Below are positions 21,001 through 27,886 of a DNA stretch of 64,000 nucleotides, piece after piece. Source of the DNA: JAHFTY01 sp964584785 (GTDB lineage Bacteria > Acidobacteriota > Terriglobia > 20CM-2-55-15). A model generated the notes under the pieces. It did no database searches and was not told where the DNA came from. It saw nothing but the letters and a program-made list of their open reading frames with translations. How positions within the stretch are numbered: position 1 is the stretch's first letter; the number at the start of each line of letters is the position of its first letter. The position numbers and the translations under genes are program-made. The stretch is from contig CAZPBY010000001.1 of NCBI GenBank assembly GCA_964584785.1, forward strand, positions 1-64,000, read 5' to 3'.

Positions 21001-24000
21001 GAAACGACCCCGGCGACGCAACCGTAGACGCCAACGGAAACATCATCACGAACCCCGGCGGTCATGCGCGAGACGCGGACTTCATCATGGGGGACAATGG
21101 CGATATTTACCGGCTCGTCAAAGGCGGAGCGAGCGGTACCAACCCCAACGATCCAAATGACGTTTTCCTGACGTTCAATTACGACGATCCCACTCTCTTT
21201 CCTGGCAATGGCTACAGCAGCCTGAGAATTATTCCTCGCGCCATGAAAGAGCTGGATTACACGCTTGGCGGCGCCGATTATGCCGGCGGAGGCTACACCG
21301 CCAACGGCGCGGCGAACAACGATAACGGCGCTGCGGACGTCATCCATGGTGAATCCGGTGACGACGTTATTTTCGGTGAGACCGGCAGCGACGTCATCTT
21401 CGGCGACGGTCAGGACGACGCCATCGTTGGTGGTTATGGCAACGACTGGATCTCCGGCGGTACTGGAAATGACGGCATTCTCGGCAGCGATGGTCTCGTC
21501 TACATCAGCCGAAACAGCACGATTGGCGAGCCGTTGTACGGCGTTGCCGGACTGCTTGCCAAAGACCCGGATCCCAAGAATCCGAACGGGAATGTTCTCA
21601 ACGAAGTGATATCCACTCCAGGCCAGATCCAGTACGCTGTCATCAACAAGTCTGGTGACTTGAAGATGTCGATGGACATGGTTCCGTTCAGCTTCGATCC
21701 CACCTGGATCGGAACCGACGACGAGTATCCCAACAATGCAAACAATACGCCATTTGATGATGACATCCTCTTCGGCGGCCTTGGCAACGATTCGGTGCAT
21801 GGCGGCTCCGGCGACGACGCGATCTCGGGTGCCGAAGCGCTCGATCATGCTTATGTACCGAACTTCGATTCAACCGGCAATCCGATTGGAATTATCGATC
21901 TCGGCTTCAGCGCTGTGGGAGTGCCGGCTCAGGAAGATCCAGGTAACGTGCTCGCCTTTAACCCTGTAGACAAGGGCGGGGTCAAGAACAACAGATTCCG
22001 TGCAGGTGAGTTTTTCCTCTACGACGAATACGATCCGTTGCGCAAAATACAACTCGACAGCACAGGTCACCTGTGGAAAGACCCCTCTCAAGGTACGGCC
22101 TACGAATTCCTCCTCAATTTCAATCCAAACGAAGGTGTGCTGCGTCCCGGCGGCACGACGACGTCGAACGGTCAGACCATCAACTATCCCGCTGTGAACG
22201 ACGACGGCGAGGATGCTCTCTTTGGCGACAACGGGAACGATTGGATCGTCGGCGGCACGGGACGCGATGATATGTACGGCGGCTGGGGTAACGATCTCAT
22301 TAATGCCGATGATAACCAGTCAACCGACGGCAACCTGAACGACCAGCCGGACACCCAGCCGTATTTTGAAGACCGCGCTTACGGCGGTGCTGGACGCGAC
22401 GTGCTGATCGCCAACACCGGAGGTGATCGGCTGATCGACTGGGTCGGCGAATACAACACATACCTCGTTCCTTACGCACCGTTCGGCGAAGCGTCCGTCA
22501 GCAGAACACTTCAGCCTTTCCTTCAGGAGTTTCTCTACGCGCTCTCCAAGGGAGACGGCGCCGATCAAAGCCGGCCGACGAAGACGGGATCGGATCCTTT
22601 ACGTAACGGTGAACCGGCTGCCGAGATGGGTTTAGTCCTGCAAAAGGACTCTGCATGGCAAGCTCAAACAGGCGCCCCTTCGGACCCGCAGGCCGGCAAT
22701 ATTCCTGGCGGGCAGCGTGATGTACTGCGGACCGCTTCATTCGATGATCCCGTCAACCCGGCATCCAATTTCTATGCCGATACCGGCAACTGGGCCGTCG
22801 TGAATGGGCGTTATCAGGTCGGTCCGGCCGTCGCGGGCGGCGACGGGTTGAGCGTGTTCGACGTCAATGCCTTCGTACCAAGCTATTTTGAGATGCTTGC
22901 AACGGTCAATGCGGTAAAGCCGACGGCAGGCCTCAAAGCCAACGCGTATCTGGTCTTTGACTACTACAGTTCGACGGACTTCAAGTTCGCTGGCATCGAC
23001 GTTGCAACAAATCAGCTGGAGATCGGACACCGGAATGCTACAGGCTGGATTGTTGATAAGCAGGCTCCGTTCCCCGGTAGCCTTACTCCAGGGACCGACT
23101 ACAACTTGTTCCTTTCGGTGAATGGCACAGCCGTTACTTTGATTGTCAACAACAAGATCTCGTTGAGTTTCGCCTTCGCACCGCGGGTCGATGTTTACGG
23201 CATTAGCCATAACATTAACGACGGCATGGTCGGCCTTGGCGCAAATAATTCGGTAGCACAGCTCGATAACGTCGTTGTCCAGCGGCTCGCACCGACGATC
23301 ACCTTCAATCAAACCGTGAATTTCAGCTCGGGCACAACGTCCCTCCTCAATCCGCCTGAGGCCGGAACGTGGACTCTCTCTGGTGGCCGATATGCGGGAG
23401 CTCCGGGAACTACGACGCCGGCCGTGGATTTGGTTTCATTTGTTGTTTCACCGGCGTATCTGATCGACCTTTCCGCAACCTTCAACACATCGGGTGAGGG
23501 CGGCCTCGTCTACGATCACTACGCGGTCAATAACTTCAAGTTCGTGACGATAAAGGCGGGCGTCATCACATTAGGACACGTTACGTCAAAAGGGTGGTTC
23601 ACGGACGCCGTCGTCAATAAAGCCAGCCTCGTTAATGGAACCGATTACACGCTGGAAATAACGCTGACAAATTCGACAGTCAATGTGTTGCTCAACGGTT
23701 CTACAGTGACAAGCTACGTCTACAACGCGTTAGTAACCGACGGAAACTCTGGGTTGTTGAGCCGCACGGGCACGACATCATTCAAAACCGTGACCGTCAA
23801 GAGCAACGATCCGGGTCTTGCAAATCTGACCTTCACTTCACCCGCTGTTCAGACGAGCCCGCTAGGCGAAAGCCCGTTGGGCTTGATCGATTGGCAGACC
23901 GATTCGAAGGGCGAGAGCGACTGGCAAAAAGCCGTGGACCCGGTCGCGCAATCCGAGTTTGCATTTGTAGGTTCGGACAGTATCGCCATTGAACCACATC

Positions 24001-24029
24001 AGGAAGTCGAGTGGCTGATGGATATTTAG
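9087..24029 (+). CDS. Giant LEPR-XLL/RTX repeat surface protein
   Basis: A 4,980-residue protein, probably exported and surface-bound or released, with calcium-binding RTX repeats. Residues 36-46 (EPLEQRLLLDA) match the LEPR-XLL motif that sits near the N-terminus of giant exported proteins. Residues about 50-2600 are beta-rich and include at least four copies of a module starting LGFxxGQxGxG and ending VGDxGSGKLxLTA. Residues about 2608-4404 are a long series of GGxGxDxxx nonapeptides broken by spacers; a fifth module copy lies inside it. Two tandem beta-sandwich, lectin-like modules (about 4550-4735 and 4738-4914) and a 65-residue tail end the protein. I saw no cysteine on reading the translation, as is common for RTX proteins. 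ATG 9087 is preceded by AGGA; a TTG at 9081 is in frame. No secretion genes are nearby. Confidence 0.85.
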   Translation: MNILRYAPPFFNSRGRIQQKSKTSKAVKKPRKILIEPLEQRLLLDATPADVQGALVSDLEAIKGIITSVLNNTTSNPNFQNDIAARVPLIDKLNGVQLVGGNPVPFSQPPQMSDFLTADLGTGSGPQDFATIFENQLITPLRNTNSALIPDNASLQSVLNGFGAKTLFPGLNDKLIVATVGSTAPTSTSPITISDTRDNNGTGILTTEVTTSAVIDIDLTFKLDQTMQYLKLDPGSQTPSLTPNFKLDLGKQGDLLGFIVDPGKGEGTDVHLDGVAQFHFEFGVLWSQKVDTAVTYTNGTAGFTSITPVPGSLTTDPFVKPSGSGEGLDLKGTVLKTDNNPIGNGDLGFNMRLGFIGVHATNNGAITVNPAVHLGFTDPNNDGFIYLDGVHTKTAETAGLSESHSGSITAKFDITGALNFGLFSRSGSITLGGGPFDSTVQPVAGELDTRTAPTLTQSGSGLDDLLFFTNITPDTAMNLIEQFTGLPQLNSNDNTPKTDPTGGWLNNMETTSSGGQVPFLDYAIPFTQGKTLASVLNFAEGFFQKVVNFNQDAFNSNNGLLDQDTTTKALFTNFTSAQNLKDRLAGLPDSSVFQGANYDAMHHLLTFHVKFDYNFPDQTGLPISFNLPLDGLGAINTTAKVTLDGIQAHVDLTFGFDLSNPAGVTLSASVRPNVPLPSNGQLSSDATFSILFGATDPTVKKQVLDPITMQFTTIAVPIKPIVVPVPVTVSMSATAGNSGVNDLVKSVQDAVDNALGGIVNANKMALAAAGIDLNHLKVTVGQQNGVITFTASNDANNAVIVGMTADPTNTAATQIGVLSGQPFTPSNGVLTHPDLVAFPDAGLDFWLDVGNQSKEIKLRAADTLHNTNIDQLVSEIQGAIDAQFGAGFVTVARNKIGKNLQGNLITFTTTNATVLRIRSNNNNDIATDLGFFNDPISRAQTDIFFVNTGNNVFKGDVHLQDSGGIGASADFGYLGIQTKGGGADLTGHISLSLKDPGTDNDSRIDLNELFGALTKDDSGTSGAALKTLISGSITGTGNLGTNTAVSLIHVTALDSSNNDFLGLGSLGTVNIELPNFGDLSSLKVVPTDTRLNDFLNVNFTDVAGAIAGIDQFVGAIQLNTKFLTDPLPLTSLNLGKTLDFDTNIANAVTAFTNNPALTVQNLVQHVYQALGISKTTYPNAVKVEYVPSDHALKISLNLTAGFDKTLPINFNLFQNTANPLTLSGAAGLSASAQATASLVFGIDLTNSVESLGFDGNQTGTGLVVANHAVESPFGTAIKATFELTVGTTTYTITLNSSNANLATLISDLNTALTGTGVTAGAVSVKDLGFTEGQTGIGGLGAGSAPLDAGNPIDTAFVLTVASALPASSKTYAVHLVSSNKDQATLDADLASALSAAGASKVRVGANASNLTLIESIHDLGFTTSGQSGTTTLTAADLPQVPFGTIINTAFDLTVGTNRYSVALGTLNTDLTTLRTDLKNALGSAGVHGVTVGDNGSGKLTLNAATGTGLSIASKKLTINSVPNVLKLTASSPSTPIVIDHQFFIYNNTGLTFDARVFGQNLNFTAAVGPVGLQVNGGIAVLDRDGDPGTTDPAEFTVKLPQTQSRYSLHDLAANLSSIGNLTTSLNGKAHAQLPLYFPTSSNFLTQFDFQVNDLSNPANAQITPNDLQTQLSNLKGQFNSALQALPLTVDGVDSLLSSLQNALNVKVFDPPLPLVGDKLTDAAQFIESFRENLVSQIRDTLDKAPALAADAVKTAIWNVLGNVPGGANIIQNKPGDPDGVADKDDIVLNVDESHVEFDMTLGQDYLAALPTGFDLGLPALNLKAAGGIAVDVNWSLPFGFGVDNGGFYFVIPQVPNTATYSLPMTIGADVKPYSVAELGFANTQSGTGALIALNTPIGTPFHTVFTLMVDRTSFDIKLKTNNSSLTTLENDLTSALAAAGVTGVAIGDDGSGKLKLTASNLSTPLSVTGFNIQGSLAILSVLVSNNGGTDFGATFKVKINDDNDHGRMRLDEIGNLDIDATLSGDAKVDLDLLAGFGTQGVVTSFPTIEVHHFTMDWNFGTGIGADSTDTNSSLEDWGKKAGVAFDDVTINMGTFISDFLKPIFDKIRDVGDPIKPVLDVLTYPIPVLSQLSGSPVSLLTIAMDLGLAPPGTDTVASILDQLINISDDFAGLTTHAGAQDAGLEYQLGSFDLSNLSGGGGDLLTAASSLDLIPGMKFDFSATAKALEDAFNSGDPVAATAKLLDQMATQIGGSTFGGFVTNVTDFITSGLSYNKAENGLPKFTDFEMHFPLFEHPSDIFKLLLGQGANIDLFTMQLPTFGFDFPFHQFLPIWGPLGVAVDGDVGAHINLGGGYDLSGLLQFANEGFRTDAIHDIFYGFYIGTTRPVGSPPAPGNPIFPLADFEAGLGIAAELNAGVASAGVEAKFEAEIDLLAHDPDGDGRFHLNEIISDLEIGYDIIKHDVGGNPFLAGLGAPLGLFDFHGQFDLRLFAYIDALFGAWHKEFNLVPPITLLDFNASVAGAENPVLAEGHSTNSSATDPNPIADGLLRLNIGPYAKNRINGDTSDGNETIYLKHVSGTAGDEEIAVWSDVVSEANAQHFDHVKGIVIDGGAGNDHIEFHASGGYILADATVMGGAGDDTIDLRGLAGHATVHGGTGNDTIMGGGDPAHLIGEVIYGDEGADTITGGPGPDTIFGGAGDDSIDGGPGNDIILGGDGTVDTSHGTPVVKLAGASGNDILKGGAGNDLIYGDDGDDYIEGNAGQDTIYGGAGNDTVHGGTENDLIYGEAGMDKLFGDAGGDVIIGGADTDAIIGGSGNDYLFGDDASVTIDASGHLISFTLQGGNGNDVILGDDGDVDLSTSSVVGGVPQSIPKITLTSGIGGDDTVYGEDGADIIYGQEGNDHLYGNRDNDSIFGNAGDDYIDGGTGNDVLFGDDGQVTYVSSQIALYNLQLKTIDPLVTGNDEIHGGAGDDIIFGGPNSGTGQDKITGDEGKDLIFGDMGQVDFDWTLQNGSLIKTAKTTDFGTGGSDLISGGADSDIIFGGSGGDTIYGDHDLSNAIVNHPGNDIIIGDQGEVDFNTSVKLNQIKEIYTTDLLNTDGGNDNINGNEGNDIILGGVGGDTIQADGNDILLGDEGILRYDVAPGEVIAGLGAIPASVGDNNLSTLDLVQSIPVVGGVILGGNDTISGGPGTDLVIGGVGGDTIYGDGSPVSPTTVTVTQMGFNNGQTATGTLTALNLPLASGIQVNTSFDLTVGPTIYAVSLISSNSSFKGLKDDLSAALTLAGATGVTVGDDGSGHLKLTASDLTKKLTIATDVDQSDLLVGDNAITFLAGGFNGTLVFQGSAVAKIMTTDTAENTGGPDIISGNAGADIIFGGVNNGGTDYLYGDRAVPDAASIAADGDDVIIGDNGYLDFNSANTNTAIPLTLTLIRSAQDGLGGSDVISGNAGSDVVIGGTGNDTIYGDDSNASAASADGNDILIGDNADIFLVDKGNASGGDLKLVRGKAVMTIRTTDNINPSLTGGSDNISGNAGGDILIGGVGRDFLYGDRAVPTAATTALDGNDIMLGDNGALEWLSTGRLSEISGIDIAGNNPALWAKFSAGAADTDLTTLDLITTEQPTNGGRDVMYGDAGSDVMFGGTDADIMYGDDGTFAGSPTNNDLMFGDHGRLYPHYSFEILGTVLVAEPAFSGQNARNFFSIDTGPASGGEGDQMYGEEGNDIMIGGQGDDRMFGGLGDDEMIGGHNVSGGWDELGAAGVVQNTIGGAAANDFMDGGAGNDAMAGDNAIIWRRADDLSPRFRALTAATIYSTTINSITTNVGTTNQSDPADSAGRDIQLLDHSFDVQANPLGRFGNDVMAGGAGNDVMFGELGNDLMEGDGLLGKSADTTNPFNVRILVTTDSGVPGSGGTLYYNVPEAATDGDDYMEGNGGSDTMYGGLGQDDMIGGSSELFGLTTAAMRPDSSDYIFGGAGDHISRNDPGDATVDANGNIITNPGGHARDADFIMGDNGDIYRLVKGGASGTNPNDPNDVFLTFNYDDPTLFPGNGYSSLRIIPRAMKELDYTLGGADYAGGGYTANGAANNDNGAADVIHGESGDDVIFGETGSDVIFGDGQDDAIVGGYGNDWISGGTGNDGILGSDGLVYISRNSTIGEPLYGVAGLLAKDPDPKNPNGNVLNEVISTPGQIQYAVINKSGDLKMSMDMVPFSFDPTWIGTDDEYPNNANNTPFDDDILFGGLGNDSVHGGSGDDAISGAEALDHAYVPNFDSTGNPIGIIDLGFSAVGVPAQEDPGNVLAFNPVDKGGVKNNRFRAGEFFLYDEYDPLRKIQLDSTGHLWKDPSQGTAYEFLLNFNPNEGVLRPGGTTTSNGQTINYPAVNDDGEDALFGDNGNDWIVGGTGRDDMYGGWGNDLINADDNQSTDGNLNDQPDTQPYFEDRAYGGAGRDVLIANTGGDRLIDWVGEYNTYLVPYAPFGEASVSRTLQPFLQEFLYALSKGDGADQSRPTKTGSDPLRNGEPAAEMGLVLQKDSAWQAQTGAPSDPQAGNIPGGQRDVLRTASFDDPVNPASNFYADTGNWAVVNGRYQVGPAVAGGDGLSVFDVNAFVPSYFEMLATVNAVKPTAGLKANAYLVFDYYSSTDFKFAGIDVATNQLEIGHRNATGWIVDKQAPFPGSLTPGTDYNLFLSVNGTAVTLIVNNKISLSFAFAPRVDVYGISHNINDGMVGLGANNSVAQLDNVVVQRLAPTITFNQTVNFSSGTTSLLNPPEAGTWTLSGGRYAGAPGTTTPAVDLVSFVVSPAYLIDLSATFNTSGEGGLVYDHYAVNNFKFVTIKAGVITLGHVTSKGWFTDAVVNKASLVNGTDYTLEITLTNSTVNVLLNGSTVTSYVYNALVTDGNSGLLSRTGTTSFKTVTVKSNDPGLANLTFTSPAVQTSPLGESPLGLIDWQTDSKGESDWQKAVDPVAQSEFAFVGSDSIAIEPHQEVEWLMDI
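12828..14995 (+). repeat. Divergent protein-level module repeats in giant 1
   Basis: Copies of an approximately 90-100 residue module begin near 12835, 13065, 13335 and 14715; a further copy begins near 18735 within the RTX part. Shared features are an LGF/MGF start, GQ-x-G-x-G, FxLTVG, a TLxxDLxxAL helix and a VGDxGSGKL end. The DNA has diverged, so these are old duplications. Confidence 0.65.
16900..22330 (+). repeat. RTX nonapeptide region of giant 1
   Basis: Codes for dozens of GGxGxDxI/L nonapeptides in clusters (for example GGAGDDTIDL, GGTGNDTIMG, GGAGNDVMFG) separated by spacers that often start with GD(N/D)GxxxF and end before GGxDxISG. Repetitive GGCGGCGCCGGCAACGAC-like DNA explains the long open frames on the opposite strand here, which are not genes. 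Confidence 0.85.
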
Positions 24030-24172
24030 GCAGTGCTTAATGACGGGATACAGTCAGTAAGGAAAGTTGAACTTCAAATCGGGTGTGCGACAAAACTGTA
24101 AGCGACACTGAAAAGTAGCGGCCGATATTTCTTCTGGTGCGTATTATATACGTACCAGAGGAGGCCAGCCGG

Positions 24173-24600
24173 ATGACAGATTCGATTCAGAGTTTGGAGC
24201 ACCGCCGAAAGCAACCGGTTCGGCAAAATAGACGAATTGGGCGACTTTCGTCCCGGTCGGTAACGGCAATCCGAAAGAAATGCGGGAAAGCGAACTGCTG
24301 CTGTTTAGAGGAGCAGCATCCGGGGCACGGTCCGCATTGGCGATTGACCTACAAAATTAAGGGAAAACCTATTCGGAGAGTCTGACGGGTGATGCGATAG
24401 CGAAGACTGAAGATGAAATTGCGGAATATAGAAAGTTTCAGCAATTGAGCCGCGAGTTCGTAGAAGTCAACACGGCGATTTGTCGGTTGCGGGGTGTCGA
24501 TTGGAGGCGAGCCGAGGAAAAAAACGGCAGAAAGCATCCAAAGCGAGGTTGCCCAAGAGTTAGAACAGTTGCTGCGGGTGATACTGGCGGATTTACGTAA
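24173..24600 (+). pseudogene. DUF6788-type ORF of ISKra4 element, frameshifted
   Basis: The N-terminal part (ATG 24173, AGAGGAGG eight bases upstream) has the short cysteine motif CGKANCCCLEEQHPGHGPHW typical of DUF6788. The frame ends at 24385, but the reading goes on in another frame as GKTYSESLTGDAIAKTEDE, then FQQLSREFVEVNTAICRL to a stop at 24598-24600. One A missing from the AAAA run near 24360-24366 explains the shift. In related elements this small protein precedes the transposase; its role is not known to me. Confidence 0.65.
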
Positions 24601-24912
24601 AGCCGGAAAGTTGGATTTAGAAGCGGTAGAGATGGCGACCCGTGCCACGATGCACCGCGCCGGTACAGCCGTTTTGAAGGAGTTGTTGCAGAAGACGCAA
24701 GAACAGGTCGTTCAAGAAGTTGCTTGCGGTTGCGGCCGGCGTGCTCGCTTTCATGAAATGCGGCCCAAACAAATTCTAACCGTAGTGGGAGCGTCTATAT
24801 TCAACGGGCCTATTACCTTTGCCATCACTGCCACAAAGGCCAAAGTCCACTCGACATTGAATTGGATATACAAGGTACGGAATGTTCACCCGGCGTTCGG
24901 CGCATGATCGCT

Positions 24913-25979
24913 CTAGTGGCGCGTACCAGTGATTTCGGGACTAATGTGAATCCTGCGGCGGACATCTGAGTAGCTCCATTTGATGGGCTTGGGATTTTGT
25001 TTCCTTCTCGAATGTAGCGCATAAGCTTTCGGCTTAGGTCTGGTGTGGATGTGAACACACCTCGCGCAATCATGTCCCGTTCGACCTTGTTAAACCAGAG
25101 TTCAACTTGGTTCAACCAAGACGAATAGGTGGGCGTGTAGTGCATCGTCACGTTCTTGTGTTCGTCTAGAAAACTGTCAACGCGTTTCGTCTTATGAGCG
25201 GAAAGGTTGTCGGCGATGATATGGATTTCGCGGTCTGCCGGCTGGTGTGCGACGATCTGCGCCAGAAATGCGACGAATTCTTCACTCGTGTGGCGTTCTG
25301 CGGTCTTGCCGAGAACTTCACCGGTCTCGGTGTTCAAGGCTGCGTATAAGGACAATGTCCCGTGCCGGTAGTACTCGAAGCCGTGACGCTCGGCACGGCC
25401 CGGTGAGAGTGGGAGTACCGGGTCCAATCGGTCCAATGCTTGAATCGCGGTCTTCTCATCGACGCAAAACACGGCGGCATGCTGCGGCGGATTCATATAC
25501 AGTCCAATAATATCGGCCGCTTTTGTTTCAAATTCCGGGTCGTTGGATGCGATATAGCGTTCGATCCGCTGCGGCTTCAGCCGAGCACGTCTCAGGACTC
25601 GCGAAACTCGCATCGGATTCGTCCCGACTTCCGCCGCAAGTTTTCTCACACTCCAGTGGGTTGAACCGTCCGATGGTTTCTGCTGAACCCGGGCCAGGAT
25701 CCTCACTTTCAATTTCATCGCCTTCTTCGAAGGCTTGCTGCCTTTATGCCGAGAATACAATCCAGCCAGACCATCCTGTTCGAATCGTTCTTTCCACTGG
25801 CTGATATAGCTGCGATTACATCCCAGCGCCTGTTGGATGATCGTGTATGAATTGCCATCCGCCAACATCAACATCAATCGTGCCCGCCGCACGTCTTCAG
25901 ACGGTAGCGTTCGTGAACGAAGACGCGCTGTCAGTTCTTCTCTCTCTGGAGTATTCAAGGTGAAGGCTGAATTGTTCAT
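24913..25979 (-). pseudogene. IS630-family transposase with C-terminal frameshift
   Basis: DDE transposase with an N-terminal helix-turn-helix (RRARLMLMLADGNSYTIIQQALG...YISQWKERF), a second HTH-like part, and the catalytic residues in CVDEKTAIQ, HIIADNLSAHKT and WLNQVELWFNKVERD. After RYIREGNK the frame leaves the family pattern and runs out of the element to 24825. A +2 reading gives PKPIKWSYSDVRRRIHISPE and ends at a TAG formed with the target TA (24913-24915). Restoring one A to the AAAA run (TTTT at 24995-24998 on the plus strand) gives NKNPKPIKW, as expected. The lost base is after the catalytic core, so partial activity cannot be excluded. Confidence 0.8.
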
Positions 25980-26039
25980 GCCTCATGATGAATGTAGCTA
26001 GGGACATCTCTGGTTCCCGAAATCAATGGTACGAGCCAC
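24916..26039 (-). mobile_element. IS630-type insertion sequence
   Basis: A 1,124-bp element with 25-bp terminal inverted repeats matching at 23 positions (24916-24940 and 26015-26039; the ends start GTGGC, then G or T, then CGTACCA). It is flanked by TA at 24914-24915 and 26040-26041, the target duplication typical of IS630. Removing the element and one TA restores the ISKra4 transposase frame exactly (RRMIALV joined to GSESSF). It carries one transposase on the minus strand. Confidence 0.92.
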
Positions 26040-26777
26040 TAGTCGGCAGTGAGAGTTCCTTTGAGCACAGACGATTACAGATTCAGGAACTGACCGGATT
26101 AGAACTGACCAGCAAGACGGTTGAGCGACACGCCGAATCGATTGGCGCAGACATGGCTCGCCGCCAGGAGACCGAGATACAACAGGCGATCCAGTTGAAT
26201 CTGGCGGAAGTTGAAATCCCCGACATTCCGTTGATTTACGTTGAAATGGATGGGACAGGCATCCCCGTCGTGAAGTCGGAAACCGAAGACCGGATCGGCA
26301 AGATTGAAGGAGAATCCGCGAGGTCAAGCTGGGCTGTGTATTTACGCAAACCACAACGGACGATCAAGGCCGACCGGTTCGCGATGATGACTCCACCACA
26401 TACACGGGGGCAATCGAGACAGCGGCTCTCTTCGGTAGGCGGCCCTATGCTGAAGCGGTTCGTCGCGGTTGGAACCGCGCCAGAGAGAAAGTGGTCATCG
26501 CCGATGGCGCCCCCTGGATTTGGAATATCGTCGCCGAACACTTTCCGGGCGCGATTCAGATTGTCGATCTCTGCCATGCCCGTCAGCACCTGTGGGATCT
26601 TGGCGGGAAGCTTTTCGCCACGGATTGCTTTCAACGCAACGATGGGTGAAACAGCTTCAGAAAAAGCTGGATGCTGGCAAGATTGAAGTTAGTCAGAGCC
26701 TTACGAACCCTCCCGGCGTCAACGCCTGAACTGACCACTCTCTTGAACTCTGAGGCTGAATACTTCAGCCGCAACGC

Positions 26778-26955
26778 CGCCCGAATGGTGCAGCGCCGTC
26801 CAGAAGAGAGCTTCGAACAGCGCCGCCGGCCGTTTTTCATTGGCGTAAGACAACGTCGATTTGTTGGGCGAACGCGTTATCCCCAGGTGAAGCAACTTGC
26901 CGAGGCAACAACTCAGTCCGTTACAGACCGCCGCTACAGCAGACGTAGTACCCCA
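26778..26955 (-). pseudogene. IS4-family transposase scrap
   Basis: On the minus strand a short text CLGKLLHLGITRSPNKSTLS, then YANEKRPAALFEALFW, matches the N-terminal part of IS4-type transposases (the KLxHLGI...STLSYANExRP block). No catalytic motifs follow on either side. The segment abuts the last readable part of the ISKra4 transposase near 26788. Confidence 0.6.
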
Positions 26956-27039
26956 GTTAGCACCCTTTTTGTGCAAAGCCGATCCGACGATGACCTCCTC
27001 GGGGAGTTCTTCAACAGCGAGATTCTTTGAAGGCTCGGC

Positions 27040-27536
27040 TCCTCGCCCGACCTTTTGCATTCGGGAAATCGTTCTCGACGCGGCGCCGATGACTTTTTCG
27101 ATCGCCCGCCCGGTTTTTTCCGCAGGGAAAGAAGCCTGATTCGTGACTCCGAAGATCAATTCCACGACGGCGTCAAACATATTCCGGACGAAGAAGATTA
27201 TTTCGATCGCCGGAAAGATTTTTTCACTCGACCGCAAGTGGCGTGGGTTAAGCCAGTTGCCGAGACGGCGGGCGAGAGGTTTTTTTGAGAGGCACCGCCG
27301 ATTTTGTGGACGACGCAAAAGATATTCTGAATGACGCGGAAACCGGCCTCCCCGACCGCGACGTCTTTCTTTCACATCGACAGGATTTTCCTCGCGCCGG
27401 ACACGGTCTTCAATTTGCAGGAGGGAGTTTTATTCGCCGCGCATCCGATTTATTGCACGCGACGAAGATCTCTTCACTGACGCCGTAGATCTGCTCCCGT
27501 ACGCAAAAGCCTTTTCCATCCACCGCGAAGCTTAAC
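27040..27536 (+). pseudogene. Decayed ORF of short tandem repeats
   Basis: Three plus-strand frames joined by two shifts encode a repeated 11-residue motif with the pattern x-(D/E/S)-x-(F/L/I/V)-x4-(D/G)-(F/I/L)-(F/L/P): DDFFDRPPGFF, EDYFDRRKDFF, ADFVDDAKDIL, DVFLSHRQDFP, GSFIRRASDLL, EDLFTDAVDLL. The frames run 27055-27288, 27285-27488 and about 27467-27535, ending KAFSIHREA. Units are 45-81 bases apart. I do not know the family. Upstream text in the first frame (DDLLGEFFNSEIL) may be another unit. The rest of the interval to 27886 shows no gene. Confidence 0.5.
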
Positions 27537-27886
27537 AGAAGCGCCGCAGAACGTTGACGAAAGGCAACGCTATTTGCCGGGAGCAAATATCGTGGAACAA
27601 AATGATCGCCTATCGAGTCCTGAAACCTTTCGGGGCGGTCATCGAGTTTCCACGGAGACGCAACTTGTCTTGAAGAGCAAGCTTGAATCGACTTTCCATC
27701 CGGTTATATACTCCGGCGCGTCCGTGAGGCACAAGAGCTAGGAAGGCAGAGTCGTGCAGATTTGATTTTCGGGTCCAGCTAACGCCGCGTTCGAAGAATT
27801 CGTCTCGCGGCATTCTGGTTTTCGTTCCGCGTCAGACCTCTCTGTTTGGCATCCTTGTTTACAACCCCGCGGCTTTGACAATTTCT

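Larger units (their letters stand above)
24134..26790 (+). mobile_element. Decayed ISKra4-type element
   Basis: The stretch holds a DUF6788-type ORF followed by an ISKra4-type transposase, both broken by single-base frameshifts and split by an IS630-type insertion. The left part starts with a palindrome (24134-24158, CTGGTGCGTAT/ATACGTACCAG) just before the first gene's AGAGGAGG. True ends were not found; the left end may be nearer 24085 and the right end is lost at the IS4-type scrap near 26788. Confidence 0.75.
24494..26790 (+). pseudogene. ISKra4-family transposase, broken
   Basis: Transposase that would have moved the ISKra4-type element. The first part (GTG 24494) has the family's MHRAGTAVLKELLQ and CGCGRRARFHEMRPK segments. 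A one-base loss near 24800 shifts the frame; the true continuation reads YYLCHHCHKGQ, then TECSPGVRRMIALV up to 24914. The IS630-type element follows, and after 26041 the text resumes GSESSFEHRRLQIQELTG, SKTVERHAESIGAD and YVEMDGTGIPV. More shifts occur near 26315 (then REVKLGCVFTQTTTDDQG), near 26640 and near 26690, and the last recognisable text is EAEYFSRNAARM. At least four single-base changes plus the insertion make it nonfunctional. Confidence 0.8.

Noticed and set aside
26719..27375. Minus-strand open frame of 218 codons across the transposon debris
   Set aside because: Only residues 152-198 match an IS4-type scrap; the rest is antisense of the plus-strand decayed repeat ORF.
27875..27886. 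TTG start or TTGACA -35 at 27875 for the second giant gene
   Set aside because: No -10 follows at a usual distance and no ribosome site precedes TTG; ATG 27887 is preferred, though its own ribosome site is also weak.
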